DNA from: Chloroflexota bacterium
GTDB lineage: Bacteria; Chloroflexota; Dehalococcoidia; UBA6926
DNA: 64,000 nucleotides
Assembly: GCA_026713485.1 (NCBI GenBank)
Contig: JAPOOK010000048.1
Coordinates: forward strand, 1 to 64,000
Direction: 5' to 3'
In this document: positions 39,146 to 48,351 of the stretch, piece after piece
Position numbering within the stretch: position 1 is the first letter of the stretch
How the letters are laid out: the number at the start of each line of letters is the position of its first letter
Made by a program: the position numbers and the translations under genes
Notes under the pieces: model-generated
The model's database searches: none
Told to the model about the DNA's origin: nothing
Seen by the model: only the letters and a program-made list of their open reading frames with translations

Positions 39146-40120
39146 TTGGTAGCGACGGTTGACCGCGCGCGCGAAGTTGTCGACAGGACGTTGGAAAACG
39201 TCGAACGGGTGATTGTAGGGAAGCGCACGGCGGCGGAGCTTGCCCTCACAGCCGTCCTGGGCGGGGGCCATTTCCTGATTGAGGATGTGCCCGGCGTCGG
39301 CAAGACGATGCTGGCCCGCAGCGTCGCGGTCTCGCTTGGCGCATCCTTCAAGCGTGTCCAGTTCACGCCCGACCTTCTCCCCACCGATGTCATTGGCGTC
39401 AACCTCTACAACCAGCGCACCGGAGAATTCGAATTTCGGGCAGGCCCCGTCCTCGCTCATGTCCTCCTCGCCGATGAAATCAACCGTGGCACTCCGAAAA
39501 CCCAGTCCGCGCTGTTGGAAGCCATGGAAGAAGGTCAGGTGACGGTTGATGGTGTAACCCACCCTCTCCCGCGGCCTTTTCACGTCATCGCCACACAGAA
39601 TCCACTCGAACATGAGGGTACGTTCCTGTTGCCGGAGGCGCAGCGCGACCGCTTTTTCCTCCGACTCTCGCTTGGCTATCCGACAATCGATTCCGAGATG
39701 GAAATTATGGATCGAACCCGCCTTGAACACCCGATAGACTCCATCGAGCCCGTCACGACCCCGGAAGAAGCGCTGGATCTCCAACAAACAGTGCGACAGG
39801 TGTACGTGGACGACCTGATCAAGCGATACATCGTTGACATTGTTGACGGCACGCGCGATCACGGTTCCGTCTACGTCGGAGCGTCGCCGCGCGGCGCGTT
39901 GACACTCTTCCGTGGCGGACAGGCCCGGGCCGTCATGGATGGACGCGACTATGTGCTCCCGGACGATATCAAGTACCTGGTCAACCCGGTCCTTGGGCAT
40001 CGCATCATCCTCAACCCAAACGCTCGGATGCAGGGAATCACTCCGGACGATGTGCTGTCGCAGGTACTCGAGCGTGTCCCTGTGCCGGGAGCCGTGCCGC
40101 GAGGGTGGCTGCGGAACTGA
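39146..40120 (+). CDS. MoxR-family AAA+ ATPase
   Basis: [54 protein letters not shown]. Confidence 0.95.
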   Translation: MVATVDRAREVVDRTLENVERVIVGKRTAAELALTAVLGGGHFLIEDVPGVGKTMLARSVAVSLGASFKRVQFTPDLLPTDVIGVNLYNQRTGEFEFRAGPVLAHVLLADEINRGTPKTQSALLEAMEEGQVTVDGVTHPLPRPFHVIATQNPLEHEGTFLLPEAQRDRFFLRLSLGYPTIDSEMEIMDRTRLEHPIDSIEPVTTPEEALDLQQTVRQVYVDDLIKRYIVDIVDGTRDHGSVYVGASPRGALTLFRGGQARAVMDGRDYVLPDDIKYLVNPVLGHRIILNPNARMQGITPDDVLSQVLERVPVPGAVPRGWLRN

Positions 40121-40129
40121 GGGAACACC

Positions 40130-41386
40130 ATGAGGAGTCGCCGCGTCTACCTCGGCGTGCTGATCCTGATGGCGCTTTTCCTGACCCTCGGGTCCGGGTT
40201 CTTCGTCATGTCCTATCTACTCAGCGCCGTCATAGGCGTTTTCATCCTGGCGTGGCTGTGGACAAAACTGAGTATGAGAGGCATATCCGCCGGCGCGGAT
40301 GATCAACCGTCGCTTGCTCAGGTGGGAGAGCGTGTCGAAGAGTCCGTCTGGCTTGAGAATTCATCCCTCCTGCCCCGCCCATGGCTCCATCTTGAAGACA
40401 TCGGTGACGTTCCCGGGCTTGCGTCGGAGGTCATGGGCGTTCCCACACGAGGCTCCCGCAACTGGACAAAGCTGGGAACGCGGGCGGACAAGCGCGGCCG
40501 CTTTCATTGGGGGCCACTTCGCGTAACGGCATCCGACCCCTTCGGCCTATTTGAAACCACACAAGTCATCGGCGAAAAACGCGAGCTGGTCGTCTACCCG
40601 GCCCCGTTCCCTTTAGAGGACTTTGTCATCTCCAGCGCAGAGGAGACCGGCGATGCGCCGGACTACCGCGCAACATCGCAATTCACCCCCAACGTCGTCT
40701 CGGTCCGACGCTACACAGTCGGAGACAGCCTCAATCGCATCCACTGGAAGAGCAGCGCCAAGCTCAACCGCCTCATGGTCAAGGAGTTCGAGACGGAGGT
40801 GCAGTCCGACCTCGCCATCCTGCTCGACCTCAACGCTGCCGTGCAGGTGGGTGAAGGCCTGAAAGGGACGGAAGAGATTGCCGTCACTGTCGCCGCCTCC
40901 ATCGCTCGATATCTGCTCGAGTTTGATAACGGTGTCGGGTTCTCCGCCATCGGCGATTCCGAATACACCATCCCCAACGGCAACGGTGACAAACACATGT
41001 GGCGCATTCTGGAAGCGCTGGCGCTCTGCAAAGCCGAGGGCAGGGTGAGCCTGAGCGAGTTACTTGGCATCCACGAGGCCCGTTTCAGCCGCCGAACCGG
41101 TGTTATCGCCATCACTCCCTCCGTTGAGGACGCCATGGCCGCCGCCGGGATTCTACAGGAGCGAAACTCGCCCGGGGCAGTTGTCCTCCTTGAACCGACA
41201 AGTTTCGGCGCGCCCGGAGACTACACCACGGAGCTGGCGAACCTCTACTCCATGGGCATAGCTGCCTACGTCGTTCGACTCGGTGACGATATAGCGCGAG
41301 CGCTGAGCTTCAACGCGCTTGGGCCCATCGCCATGCAGCCCGGCAATCGCCGCAGCTTCACGCGGCCTGAAAGGTGGGGGGCGTGA
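40130..41386 (+). CDS. DUF58 domain protein
   Basis: Two N-terminal TM segments; DPFGLF, RRYTVGDSLNRIHWKSSAKLNRLMVKEFE signature. Confidence 0.92.
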   Translation: MRSRRVYLGVLILMALFLTLGSGFFVMSYLLSAVIGVFILAWLWTKLSMRGISAGADDQPSLAQVGERVEESVWLENSSLLPRPWLHLEDIGDVPGLASEVMGVPTRGSRNWTKLGTRADKRGRFHWGPLRVTASDPFGLFETTQVIGEKRELVVYPAPFPLEDFVISSAEETGDAPDYRATSQFTPNVVSVRRYTVGDSLNRIHWKSSAKLNRLMVKEFETEVQSDLAILLDLNAAVQVGEGLKGTEEIAVTVAASIARYLLEFDNGVGFSAIGDSEYTIPNGNGDKHMWRILEALALCKAEGRVSLSELLGIHEARFSRRTGVIAITPSVEDAMAAAGILQERNSPGAVVLLEPTSFGAPGDYTTELANLYSMGIAAYVVRLGDDIARALSFNALGPIAMQPGNRRSFTRPERWGA

Positions 41387-43722
41387 GCACGGCAGAGCGG
41401 CGCATGCCGCCCCCCCAGCCCATCGCTGTGCCGCAGTGGCTGACCCGCCTGTGGCATCGCCTGCTGGCCTACCCGGACACGGGATGGCTCACGGTCTTCC
41501 TCGCCCTGTTGGTCACCGCAACTGTCGTCTGGAGTGTCGAGGATGCCCACTGGGTCCCTGTGATTCCGGGGGTGACATTTGCCGTTCTCATAGGCGGCGC
41601 GGCGGGGCTGATCAACGCAACGCATCGTCGCAATCATGTAGCCCAGCACGCCGTCGCCCTGTTCATCGCACTGGCGCAGTCGTTCGTTCATACCCTTACG
41701 GTCGTGACTGCCGCTAGCCTGGAGGGCAGGGCGCTGACGGCCGTCCATCGCATGACGCTTTGGGCGCAGGCACTCCTGGATGGGGGCGCAAGCACGGATC
41801 GGCTGACTTTCGTATTCCTCCTGTTGCTCGGCGCATGGGCCGTCGCATATGTGACCGTCTACCTGACACTGCTCCTGCGAAACATCTGGGCCACGCTGCC
41901 GGCGGGTTTTGCCATCGTCACCAATCTGACCTACCTGCCGCCGAGCACCCTCCCCTTCTTCATGGCGTTCCTCTTGGCCTCCGCGTTGCTCATCGTCCGT
42001 CTTGTGCACCTTGAGCGCCGACGCAAATGGGAGGAAGCGACAACCACGCAGGGATCATGGCTGCCCGTCCACGTCATGCACGCCGGCATCTGGTTCGCGC
42101 TCATCGTATTCCTCGTCGTAACCGTGACCCCGTCGCTTGGCTCAGGCCCACGGATGATCCGTTCCATGTGGACGGAGATTCGATCTCCTATCGGTGACGC
42201 CGAAGGCACATTCGCACGCATCTTTGCCTCGCTGCCTGCCCGCCGTTCGATGGGGTTATTCGGTTTCACGGATGAGCTGCCGTTCAGAGGCAACATCAAC
42301 CTGCCCTCCGATGTGCTAATGCACGTCGAGAGCGATGAGAGGCTGTACTGGCGTGCTCGTACGTATGACCGCTACGCCGGCTGGGGGTGGAGCAATAGCC
42401 CCCTCGTCGTGGCTGAGCGGCGCGGTCTCGAAGACATCGCAGGAAGCAGCTACACAGGCTGTCCGGAGTGCATCAGGAACGTGACCTTTGAACTCAAGGC
42501 CCCGGCGAGCACGGTTTTCACCGCCGCCACCCCTCTCCGCACCACGCTGCCTGTGGAGGCCCAATTTTCCAACCTTGATGTCGATGAGGGCCATCGGCTG
42601 GTCAAACTGGAAAGCCAGGACGTCTTGCAGCCCAACCAGCGGTATACCGTTCAAAGCTACGTTCCACAGGTAACCGTCGAGGATATCAGCACCGTCACCC
42701 CTGAATATGAAGACTGGGTGGTGGAGAGGTATCTGCAGCTGCCGGAGGACCTCCCCCCTCGGGTCCGTCTCCTGTCCGAATCGCTAGCGAGAAGCGGTGA
42801 CACGCCGTACATCAAGGCCATCGCTATCCGCGAATATCTGCGGACGCTCGAATACTCACAGGACATCAACGCGCCCCCGCCGGGTGTTGATGGCCTCGAC
42901 CATTTCCTCTTCAGAGAACAGGCCGGGTACAGTGAATACTTCGGCTCTGCCATGACAGTCATGCTCCGCGCGGCGGGTGTCCCTGCCCGGATGGCGGTCG
43001 GCTATCTGCCCGGCGAGTACAGCGAGGAGTTGGGCGCGTTCGTTGTCCGTGAATCTGACCTCCATTCCTGGGCCGAGGCCTATTTCCCGGGATACGGGGG
43101 GATCCCCTTCGAGCCGACTCCCAACGTTGAACCGGACGCCCCCGGCGGCCCGACAGGGACCTTCTCCGCCCTCGTTCCGGACGTTGACCTCGAAATCATT
43201 GGCGATCTTGGCGCGTTTGCATTTGAAGAGGCGGACCTGCTTCAGGAGGATAATTTCTTCGAATTCGGCGACGAAGCCTTTGAAATTGAGGGAGGCGGAC
43301 TGCTGCCGGGCGTGGGGATCGACCCCAGGGTCTGGTACGGCCTCGGTGTGGCGCTTGGGCTCGCGGCAGTGGCTGCACTGATATTCTTGTGGTGGCAGGC
43401 ATTGGCGCGTCCGCACACGGCGGGGCGGGCGTACGCCCAAACCGTCCGCCTCGGGAGGTTGGCGGGCATCAAGACCAGGTCAGATGAGACACCGGCCGAA
43501 TACATCGCTCGCCTCTCCGCTGCATGGCCTCGCGCAACATGGGCGCTCTACGGCGTCGTGCAATGGTACGACCATGTCCTGTACGGTCCCGATAAGGACG
43601 CCCCACCGGACAGGCCATTCTCGTGGCGCGCCATAGTAGTTGGGCTGCTCGCATTAACGTTTTTGAGATTGGTGCCAAGAGGGCGCGCCCGAGTGAGAAG
43701 GAGAACTGCAGATGCAAGCTAA
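41374..43722 (+). CDS. TgpA-like membrane transglutaminase-domain protein
   Basis: N-terminal TM bundle; YSEYFGSAMTVMLRAAGVPARMAVGYLPGE...ESDLHSWAEAYFPGYGGIPFEPTPN. Confidence 0.9.
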   Translation: MGGVSTAERRMPPPQPIAVPQWLTRLWHRLLAYPDTGWLTVFLALLVTATVVWSVEDAHWVPVIPGVTFAVLIGGAAGLINATHRRNHVAQHAVALFIALAQSFVHTLTVVTAASLEGRALTAVHRMTLWAQALLDGGASTDRLTFVFLLLLGAWAVAYVTVYLTLLLRNIWATLPAGFAIVTNLTYLPPSTLPFFMAFLLASALLIVRLVHLERRRKWEEATTTQGSWLPVHVMHAGIWFALIVFLVVTVTPSLGSGPRMIRSMWTEIRSPIGDAEGTFARIFASLPARRSMGLFGFTDELPFRGNINLPSDVLMHVESDERLYWRARTYDRYAGWGWSNSPLVVAERRGLEDIAGSSYTGCPECIRNVTFELKAPASTVFTAATPLRTTLPVEAQFSNLDVDEGHRLVKLESQDVLQPNQRYTVQSYVPQVTVEDISTVTPEYEDWVVERYLQLPEDLPPRVRLLSESLARSGDTPYIKAIAIREYLRTLEYSQDINAPPPGVDGLDHFLFREQAGYSEYFGSAMTVMLRAAGVPARMAVGYLPGEYSEELGAFVVRESDLHSWAEAYFPGYGGIPFEPTPNVEPDAPGGPTGTFSALVPDVDLEIIGDLGAFAFEEADLLQEDNFFEFGDEAFEIEGGGLLPGVGIDPRVWYGLGVALGLAAVAALIFLWWQALARPHTAGRAYAQTVRLGRLAGIKTRSDETPAEYIARLSAAWPRATWALYGVVQWYDHVLYGPDKDAPPDRPFSWRAIVVGLLALTFLRLVPRGRARVRRRTADAS

Positions 43723-44314
43723 TGGCTACAGGGTTATTTCAACACCGCTGGGATTCCTCGGCCTCGTCGCCTCTCAAAAAGGCCTGAAAGCCGTCTTGGG
43801 GCCGCATGATGACCGCGAACTCGTCGAGCAGGAACGCGCCGACATCCTTGCTCCACTGAACGATGACCCCGTCAGCGAGATTCTAAATCACTGGGCGGAT
43901 GTCCTCTCACGCTACACAAACGGCGAGACACTGGGCCTGTCCGGTCCGCTGGACATGGACGGCGGCACGGATTTTCAGCGTTCCGTCTGGCAAGCCCTCA
44001 CGGAGATCCCCGTCGGTACAGTCCGCACATACGGTGACGTTGCTCATGCCATCGGTAGGCCAAAGGCGGCACGCGCTGTCGGACAGGCCGTCGGCTCCAA
44101 CCCGCTCGGAATCGTCGTCCCTTGACATCGCGTTGTGGGCGCGGACGGCGCCCTCACCGGATTCGGCGGCGGGCTTGCCATCAAGGAACGCCTCCTCCTT
44201 CATGAGGGATGGGAGGACGCGCCGAAACAACGAGAGCGAACGGAGTCACGGGCCGGATTCAGACTGACACGTCGTGAGCGCGGCCTGCGCCCCCGCATCG
44301 GCGTCATCGACTAA
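43712..44314 (+). CDS. ogt: Methylated-DNA--[protein]-(seleno)cysteine S-methyltransferase; in-frame TGA at 44123-44125 at the catalytic Cys position
   Basis: [51 protein letters not shown]-[TGA][28 protein letters not shown]; frame stays open to TAA 44312-44314, which abuts the next gene. The ORF track truncates it at 44125. Confidence 0.85.
44131..44159 (+). promoter_or_regulatory. Candidate bacterial SECIS element for ogt
   Basis: Core stem GGGCGC(44137-44142)-GGACG-GCGCCC(44148-44153), lower stem TG/CA and CG/CG across mismatches; 17 nt from TGA to apical loop, loop starts GG. Confidence 0.6.
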
Positions 44315-46081
44315 CTATTCTTCCTCCAGAGGCTCGTCCTCAACCGGCGCGCGCGGGCTGGAGCGGGCGCGATCCAGGAACGTGGGATCGCGCAGCGTTT
44401 CTTCAATCATCTCTGACGCGCGCTCGCCAGCGGCTTCGAATGGAAGCAACACGAGTGTCGCGCCAAGGTCCTCCAGACGATGAGCGGTTGCAGCTGACTG
44501 GCTGGTCAGGAGGACCGGACTGCGGAAGTTGTTTTCGCGCAACGCCTCTAGGAGTCCCACTTCAATATCAGAGGAACGAATCGTTGACACCGCGATTCGG
44601 GCAGACGACAAGGGCAAACCTTGCAGGAACTCCGGGGCTTCAACATCGGCGAACCTCATATGGAATCCCAGGTCCTGCAACCGGCGCACGGCAACAGGAT
44701 CGAAGTCGACACCCATGGCCTCAACGCCAATGTCCCGCAAACGGGAAAGGATGACGGTGCCAAGCCTTCCCGTTCCAAAGACGAGAACCTCAACAGGTTG
44801 ATCCGCCTCGTCAAGAATTTCATCCTCTCTGTGAGCAACTGGGCGTTCAATCCGGCTCATCACGGGTTGCAGGAACCGGTAAATCTGGTTCGCATACGTG
44901 ATCATGTAGGTGGACGCGGCGAACGTTATCAAGCCCACCAGCGTGACAAGTGCGAGGGTGGATTGATCCACATGGCCCAGGTCTAGGCCGAGCGCCATAA
45001 GGATGAATGAGAACTCGCTGATCTGGGCCAGAGCCATCCCGGCGACAAGGCCGGTGCGTGCGCGGAAGCCCATGGCGATCGTAATTCCCATGACGATGAG
45101 CGGGTTGCCCACCAGCACGAAGAGGGAGAGTCCCAGCGCCGGAAGGAGTTGGGACTGCAAGTCCGAGAGTTGCAGATGGACCCCCAGGCTTACGAAGAAG
45201 AAAAGCAGCAGGAAGTCTCGCACGGTGGTCAGGCGGGCGGCCACCAGCTGACGCGGCCTCTTGGTTGCAAGCACAACACCGGCAACAAACGCGCCCATTT
45301 CCGGGCTGAATCCGGCCCATGTTGCGCCGGCCGCCATGAGCACGGCCCAGGCAATCCCCCCAAGAACCAGCACCTCGGGAGTCGTCAACAGACGGGGCTC
45401 GACCAAGGGTATGAGGAAACGTGCCATCACAATCATGGCCGCGACGAGTGCCGCTCCACGTAGCAGACTCAGCCCCAGCTGCTCAAGTGTTGCCCCGGCT
45501 CCCTCGGCGCCCTGGAGACCGGACAGCAGCGTAAGCGCAACGATGACGACAATGTCCTGCACAATCAGGATGCCGAGCGCGATGCGACCGTGAAGGGAAT
45601 CGATTTCGCGTCGGTCTGAGAGAACCTTGACGATGATGACCGTGCTTGAGAACGTCAGCGCGAGGGAGATGTAGAAGGCTGACAGGAGATCAACACCGAA
45701 AGCTATGGTAATCAGGAATCCGACAACGGTTGTGATGATTACTTGCCCGAGGCCGGATATAACAGCAACGAAGCCCGCTGTGCGAATCAGCGCGGGATCA
45801 AGCTTCAGGCCCACGACGAAGAGCAACAACGCAATGCCGACGCGCCCGAACAGGTCCACAAATGCAGAGTCCGCCGGCACGAGGTCGATGCCCGCCGGGC
45901 CAACGAAAACGCCCACAAAGATAAATGCCACAACAATCGGCTGCCGCAGCGTGGTCGCGACCACTGCTGCGATCGTGGCAACACCGAGAATTTGAATCAG
46001 ATCAACGAATTCGGCAGACGGAGCCATATCCCTCGTCCCCGTGAACTGAAAGTGCGGTAACGCGCCAAACCAACCATTCAA
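44315..46081 (-). CDS. CPA2 cation:proton antiporter with C-terminal TrkA-N (RCK) domain
   Basis: 12-TM Na/H exchanger-like region (FSPEMGAFVAGVVLA); TrkA-N VLVFGTGRLGTVILSRL. Confidence 0.93.
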   Translation of the reverse strand: MNGWFGALPHFQFTGTRDMAPSAEFVDLIQILGVATIAAVVATTLRQPIVVAFIFVGVFVGPAGIDLVPADSAFVDLFGRVGIALLLFVVGLKLDPALIRTAGFVAVISGLGQVIITTVVGFLITIAFGVDLLSAFYISLALTFSSTVIIVKVLSDRREIDSLHGRIALGILIVQDIVVIVALTLLSGLQGAEGAGATLEQLGLSLLRGAALVAAMIVMARFLIPLVEPRLLTTPEVLVLGGIAWAVLMAAGATWAGFSPEMGAFVAGVVLATKRPRQLVAARLTTVRDFLLLFFFVSLGVHLQLSDLQSQLLPALGLSLFVLVGNPLIVMGITIAMGFRARTGLVAGMALAQISEFSFILMALGLDLGHVDQSTLALVTLVGLITFAASTYMITYANQIYRFLQPVMSRIERPVAHREDEILDEADQPVEVLVFGTGRLGTVILSRLRDIGVEAMGVDFDPVAVRRLQDLGFHMRFADVEAPEFLQGLPLSSARIAVSTIRSSDIEVGLLEALRENNFRSPVLLTSQSAATAHRLEDLGATLVLLPFEAAGERASEMIEETLRDPTFLDRARSSPRAPVEDEPLEEE

Positions 46082-46138
46082 TCATAGCGGGCTAGATTGG
46101 CGAGTGGGGCGGTCTGAGGCGAGAGTGGCAACAGGAGT

Positions 46139-46561
46139 TTAGTCCCGCTGTTGGATGGCCTCCGGCATCATGCCTCGGACAATGTCGACCCGCATAAGTA
46201 CTGCCGTGCCGATACGGTCCGGGTCACGCGCCTGTTCCGGTTCAACCACGCGCTCCCACACCTGCTCCCAGAGGGGATCGCCCTTTGGATGGAATGTCAC
46301 CTCACCGTAGAATCGCCAACCGACGTTGAGTTCGTTGTTGCGGAAGACGACTGCGGCTCTGGGATTCTCTTCCATGTTTCCCATCTGATTGCGGCGTCCG
46401 CGCTCCCACCACGCGATGTGCTCGTCATCCCAGATCATCAGGCTTCCCCGGAAGCCGAGGCCCGGCTCGCCGTCCTTCGATGCCGTGGAAATGATGCAGG
46501 GATAGCCCTTCTCCAGTGCTGAGTTCACATGCTCACGCATCTCATCCGTCAACTTGATCAT
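46139..46561 (-). CDS. Pyridoxamine 5'-phosphate oxidase-like flavin-binding protein
   Basis: PCIISTASKDGEPGLGFRGSLMIWDDEHIAWWERG split-barrel pattern. Confidence 0.85.
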   Translation of the reverse strand: MIKLTDEMREHVNSALEKGYPCIISTASKDGEPGLGFRGSLMIWDDEHIAWWERGRRNQMGNMEENPRAAVVFRNNELNVGWRFYGEVTFHPKGDPLWEQVWERVVEPEQARDPDRIGTAVLMRVDIVRGMMPEAIQQRD

Positions 46562-46701
46562 GCAGTTGGATCCTCCATTGGTTTGCCTGCGGTGAGTGTG
46601 GCCGCCGCTCTAACGACTTGAGGGGCGCGGTGCCTATTCGTAGTGTAAACTCTAGTCTCATCAGCGCGCATGGTGGATATCATGTGAATTGGGGGTGAGT
46701 C

Positions 46702-47859
46702 ATGACGATGCGAGGCGCTGCGGCGATTGTCGGATTCTCTGAGATTCCCACCCGCCGCACCTACGAAGGCCGAACAGCACTCGGCCTCATGGCAGAGGCG
46801 TCACGAGACGCCATGGCCGATGCCGGTATCCGTAAAGAGGAAATCGACGGCCTTGTCGTCGAGGGCGGCAGTTTCTACCCCGCGCCCATCGGCGAGTACA
46901 TGGGGCTCAATCCCAATTTCGTGACGGGTGTCAGTACAATGGGCGCGAGCGGCGCAACAGCAACATCCGTAGCGGCCATGGCCATTTACTCGGGACTCGC
47001 CACCACAGTCCTCGTCACGCTTTCCGAGGCGCGAACCGCGGGATCACCGTGGGGAAGTCCCGCGTCCCCGGGACTCAGGACGGAATTTGAAGACCCATAT
47101 GGCCCCGCCGTTGCTGCAAATACCGGCTACGGCCTCATGTATTCCCGACACATGCATGAGTACGGCACCACGCAGGAGCAGTTGGCCAACATCGCGGTCA
47201 ATCAGCGCTTCAACTCACTGGAGAATGAGAACGCCGTCTTCCGCGGACAGCCACTCGAGATTGACGACGTGTTGAACTCGCGATACATCAATTACCCGAT
47301 CCGGCTCTTGGAATCAGTGATGCCGTGTGCCGGAGGCGGGGCAATCATCCTCACATCGGCGGAAAGGGCAAAGTCGCTCAAGAATAAACCCGTCTACATC
47401 CTTGGCGCTGGCATCGCATGCGATCCGCTGTCAGGCTGGCAGCGGGAACGCCTGACCCGCTCCGTCGTGACCCGCTCGGCGCCCATCGCCCTTGGCATGG
47501 CGGGATACGGCCCGTCGGACATCCAGTTCGCGCAGTTCTATGATTGCTACACAATCCTGCACGCCGTCTGCCTTGAGGACGCCGGTCTCGTGCCCAAGGG
47601 CGAGATCGGGCCATTCTTCGCCTCAACGGACACCACCTACAAGGGCGAGTTTCCGATTAACACTGACGGCGGCCAACTCTCATGCGGACAACCCGGCGAC
47701 GCCGGTGGATTCCGCCACGTCATGGAAGCCACACGGCAGATCATGGGCCGAGCAGGCGTACGGCAGGTGGAGCGCAACGACCTCTGTCTGGTGAATGGTT
47801 GAGGCGGCACGGTGTCCAGTATGGCCACCCTCGTCCTCGGGTCCGAGGACACGCTCTAA
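46702..47859 (+). CDS. Thiolase-superfamily (SCP-x/Ltp-like) protein with in-frame TGA at 47800-47802 in the C-terminal motif
   Basis: GLMAEASRDAMADAGI, MPCAGGGAIILTS, INTDGGQLSCGQPGDAGGFRHVMEATRQIMGRAGVRQV, then LCLVNG-[TGA]-GGTVSSMATLVLGSEDTL-TAA; the ORF track truncates it at 47802. Confidence 0.8.
47811..47829 (+). promoter_or_regulatory. Candidate bacterial SECIS element for the thiolase
   Basis: GGTG-T-CCA-GTA-TGG-C-CACC: 7 paired positions plus a U/C mismatch, apical loop GUA; 16 nt from TGA to loop. Confidence 0.55.
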
Positions 47860-47909
47860 AAAGAACCGGAAATCCCTATCAACTTTGGTGTAAAGAGCAG
47901 GATTGAACA

Positions 47910-48344
47910 ATGACGACCGAATACACAAAGCCGGTTCCCATCCCCGGCGGCTTGCATGGCACAACGCTGGGCGATTTCACGAAGCCGTTCTGGGAGGCGA
48001 CGAAACGCCACGAGCTCGTGATTCAGCGTTGCCGCCAGCACGACGGGTTCTTCTTCTACCCGCGTGAGTTGTGCCCCGTCTGCCTGTCCGATGACCTGGA
48101 GTGGGCGCCGGTGTCAGGGCGAGGCCGCGTCCACGCGTTCACAATCGTCTACCAGCCCAACGATCCCCGCTTCAATGAGGAAGCGCCGTATGTCTACGCG
48201 GTCATCCAACTCGACGAGGGCGCGCGGATGATCTCGAACGTCATCGACATCGAGCCGCACGACGTCCAGGTAGATATGCCGGTTGTCGCGGTCTATGAGG
48301 ACATCACGCCTGAATGGACGCTGGTGAAGTTCAAACCTGCGTGA
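47910..48344 (+). CDS. DUF35-type zinc-ribbon/OB-fold thiolase partner protein
   Basis: Rubredoxin-like LVIQRCRQHDGFFFYPRELCPVCLSDDLEWAPVSGRGRVHAFTIVYQP. Confidence 0.9.
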   Translation: MTTEYTKPVPIPGGLHGTTLGDFTKPFWEATKRHELVIQRCRQHDGFFFYPRELCPVCLSDDLEWAPVSGRGRVHAFTIVYQPNDPRFNEEAPYVYAVIQLDEGARMISNVIDIEPHDVQVDMPVVAVYEDITPEWTLVKFKPA

Positions 48345-48351
48345 TCCGTCG

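Noticed and set aside
39110-40000. Long minus-strand ORF of 296 aa opposite moxR, and similar shadows (5530-6153 +, 41266-42009 -, 44440-45463 +)
   Set aside because: Antisense shadow ORFs produced by high GC codon bias; composition is Arg/Ser/Pro-rich without recognisable motifs, and the opposite strand holds clear genes.
43712-44125. Treating the alkyltransferase as a 137-aa protein or simple pseudogene
   Set aside because: The TGA falls precisely on the catalytic Cys codon, downstream family motifs are intact in the same frame, and the extended ORF ends flush with the next gene; decay would not select that codon. A sequencing error or very recent nonsense mutation cannot be excluded without reads.
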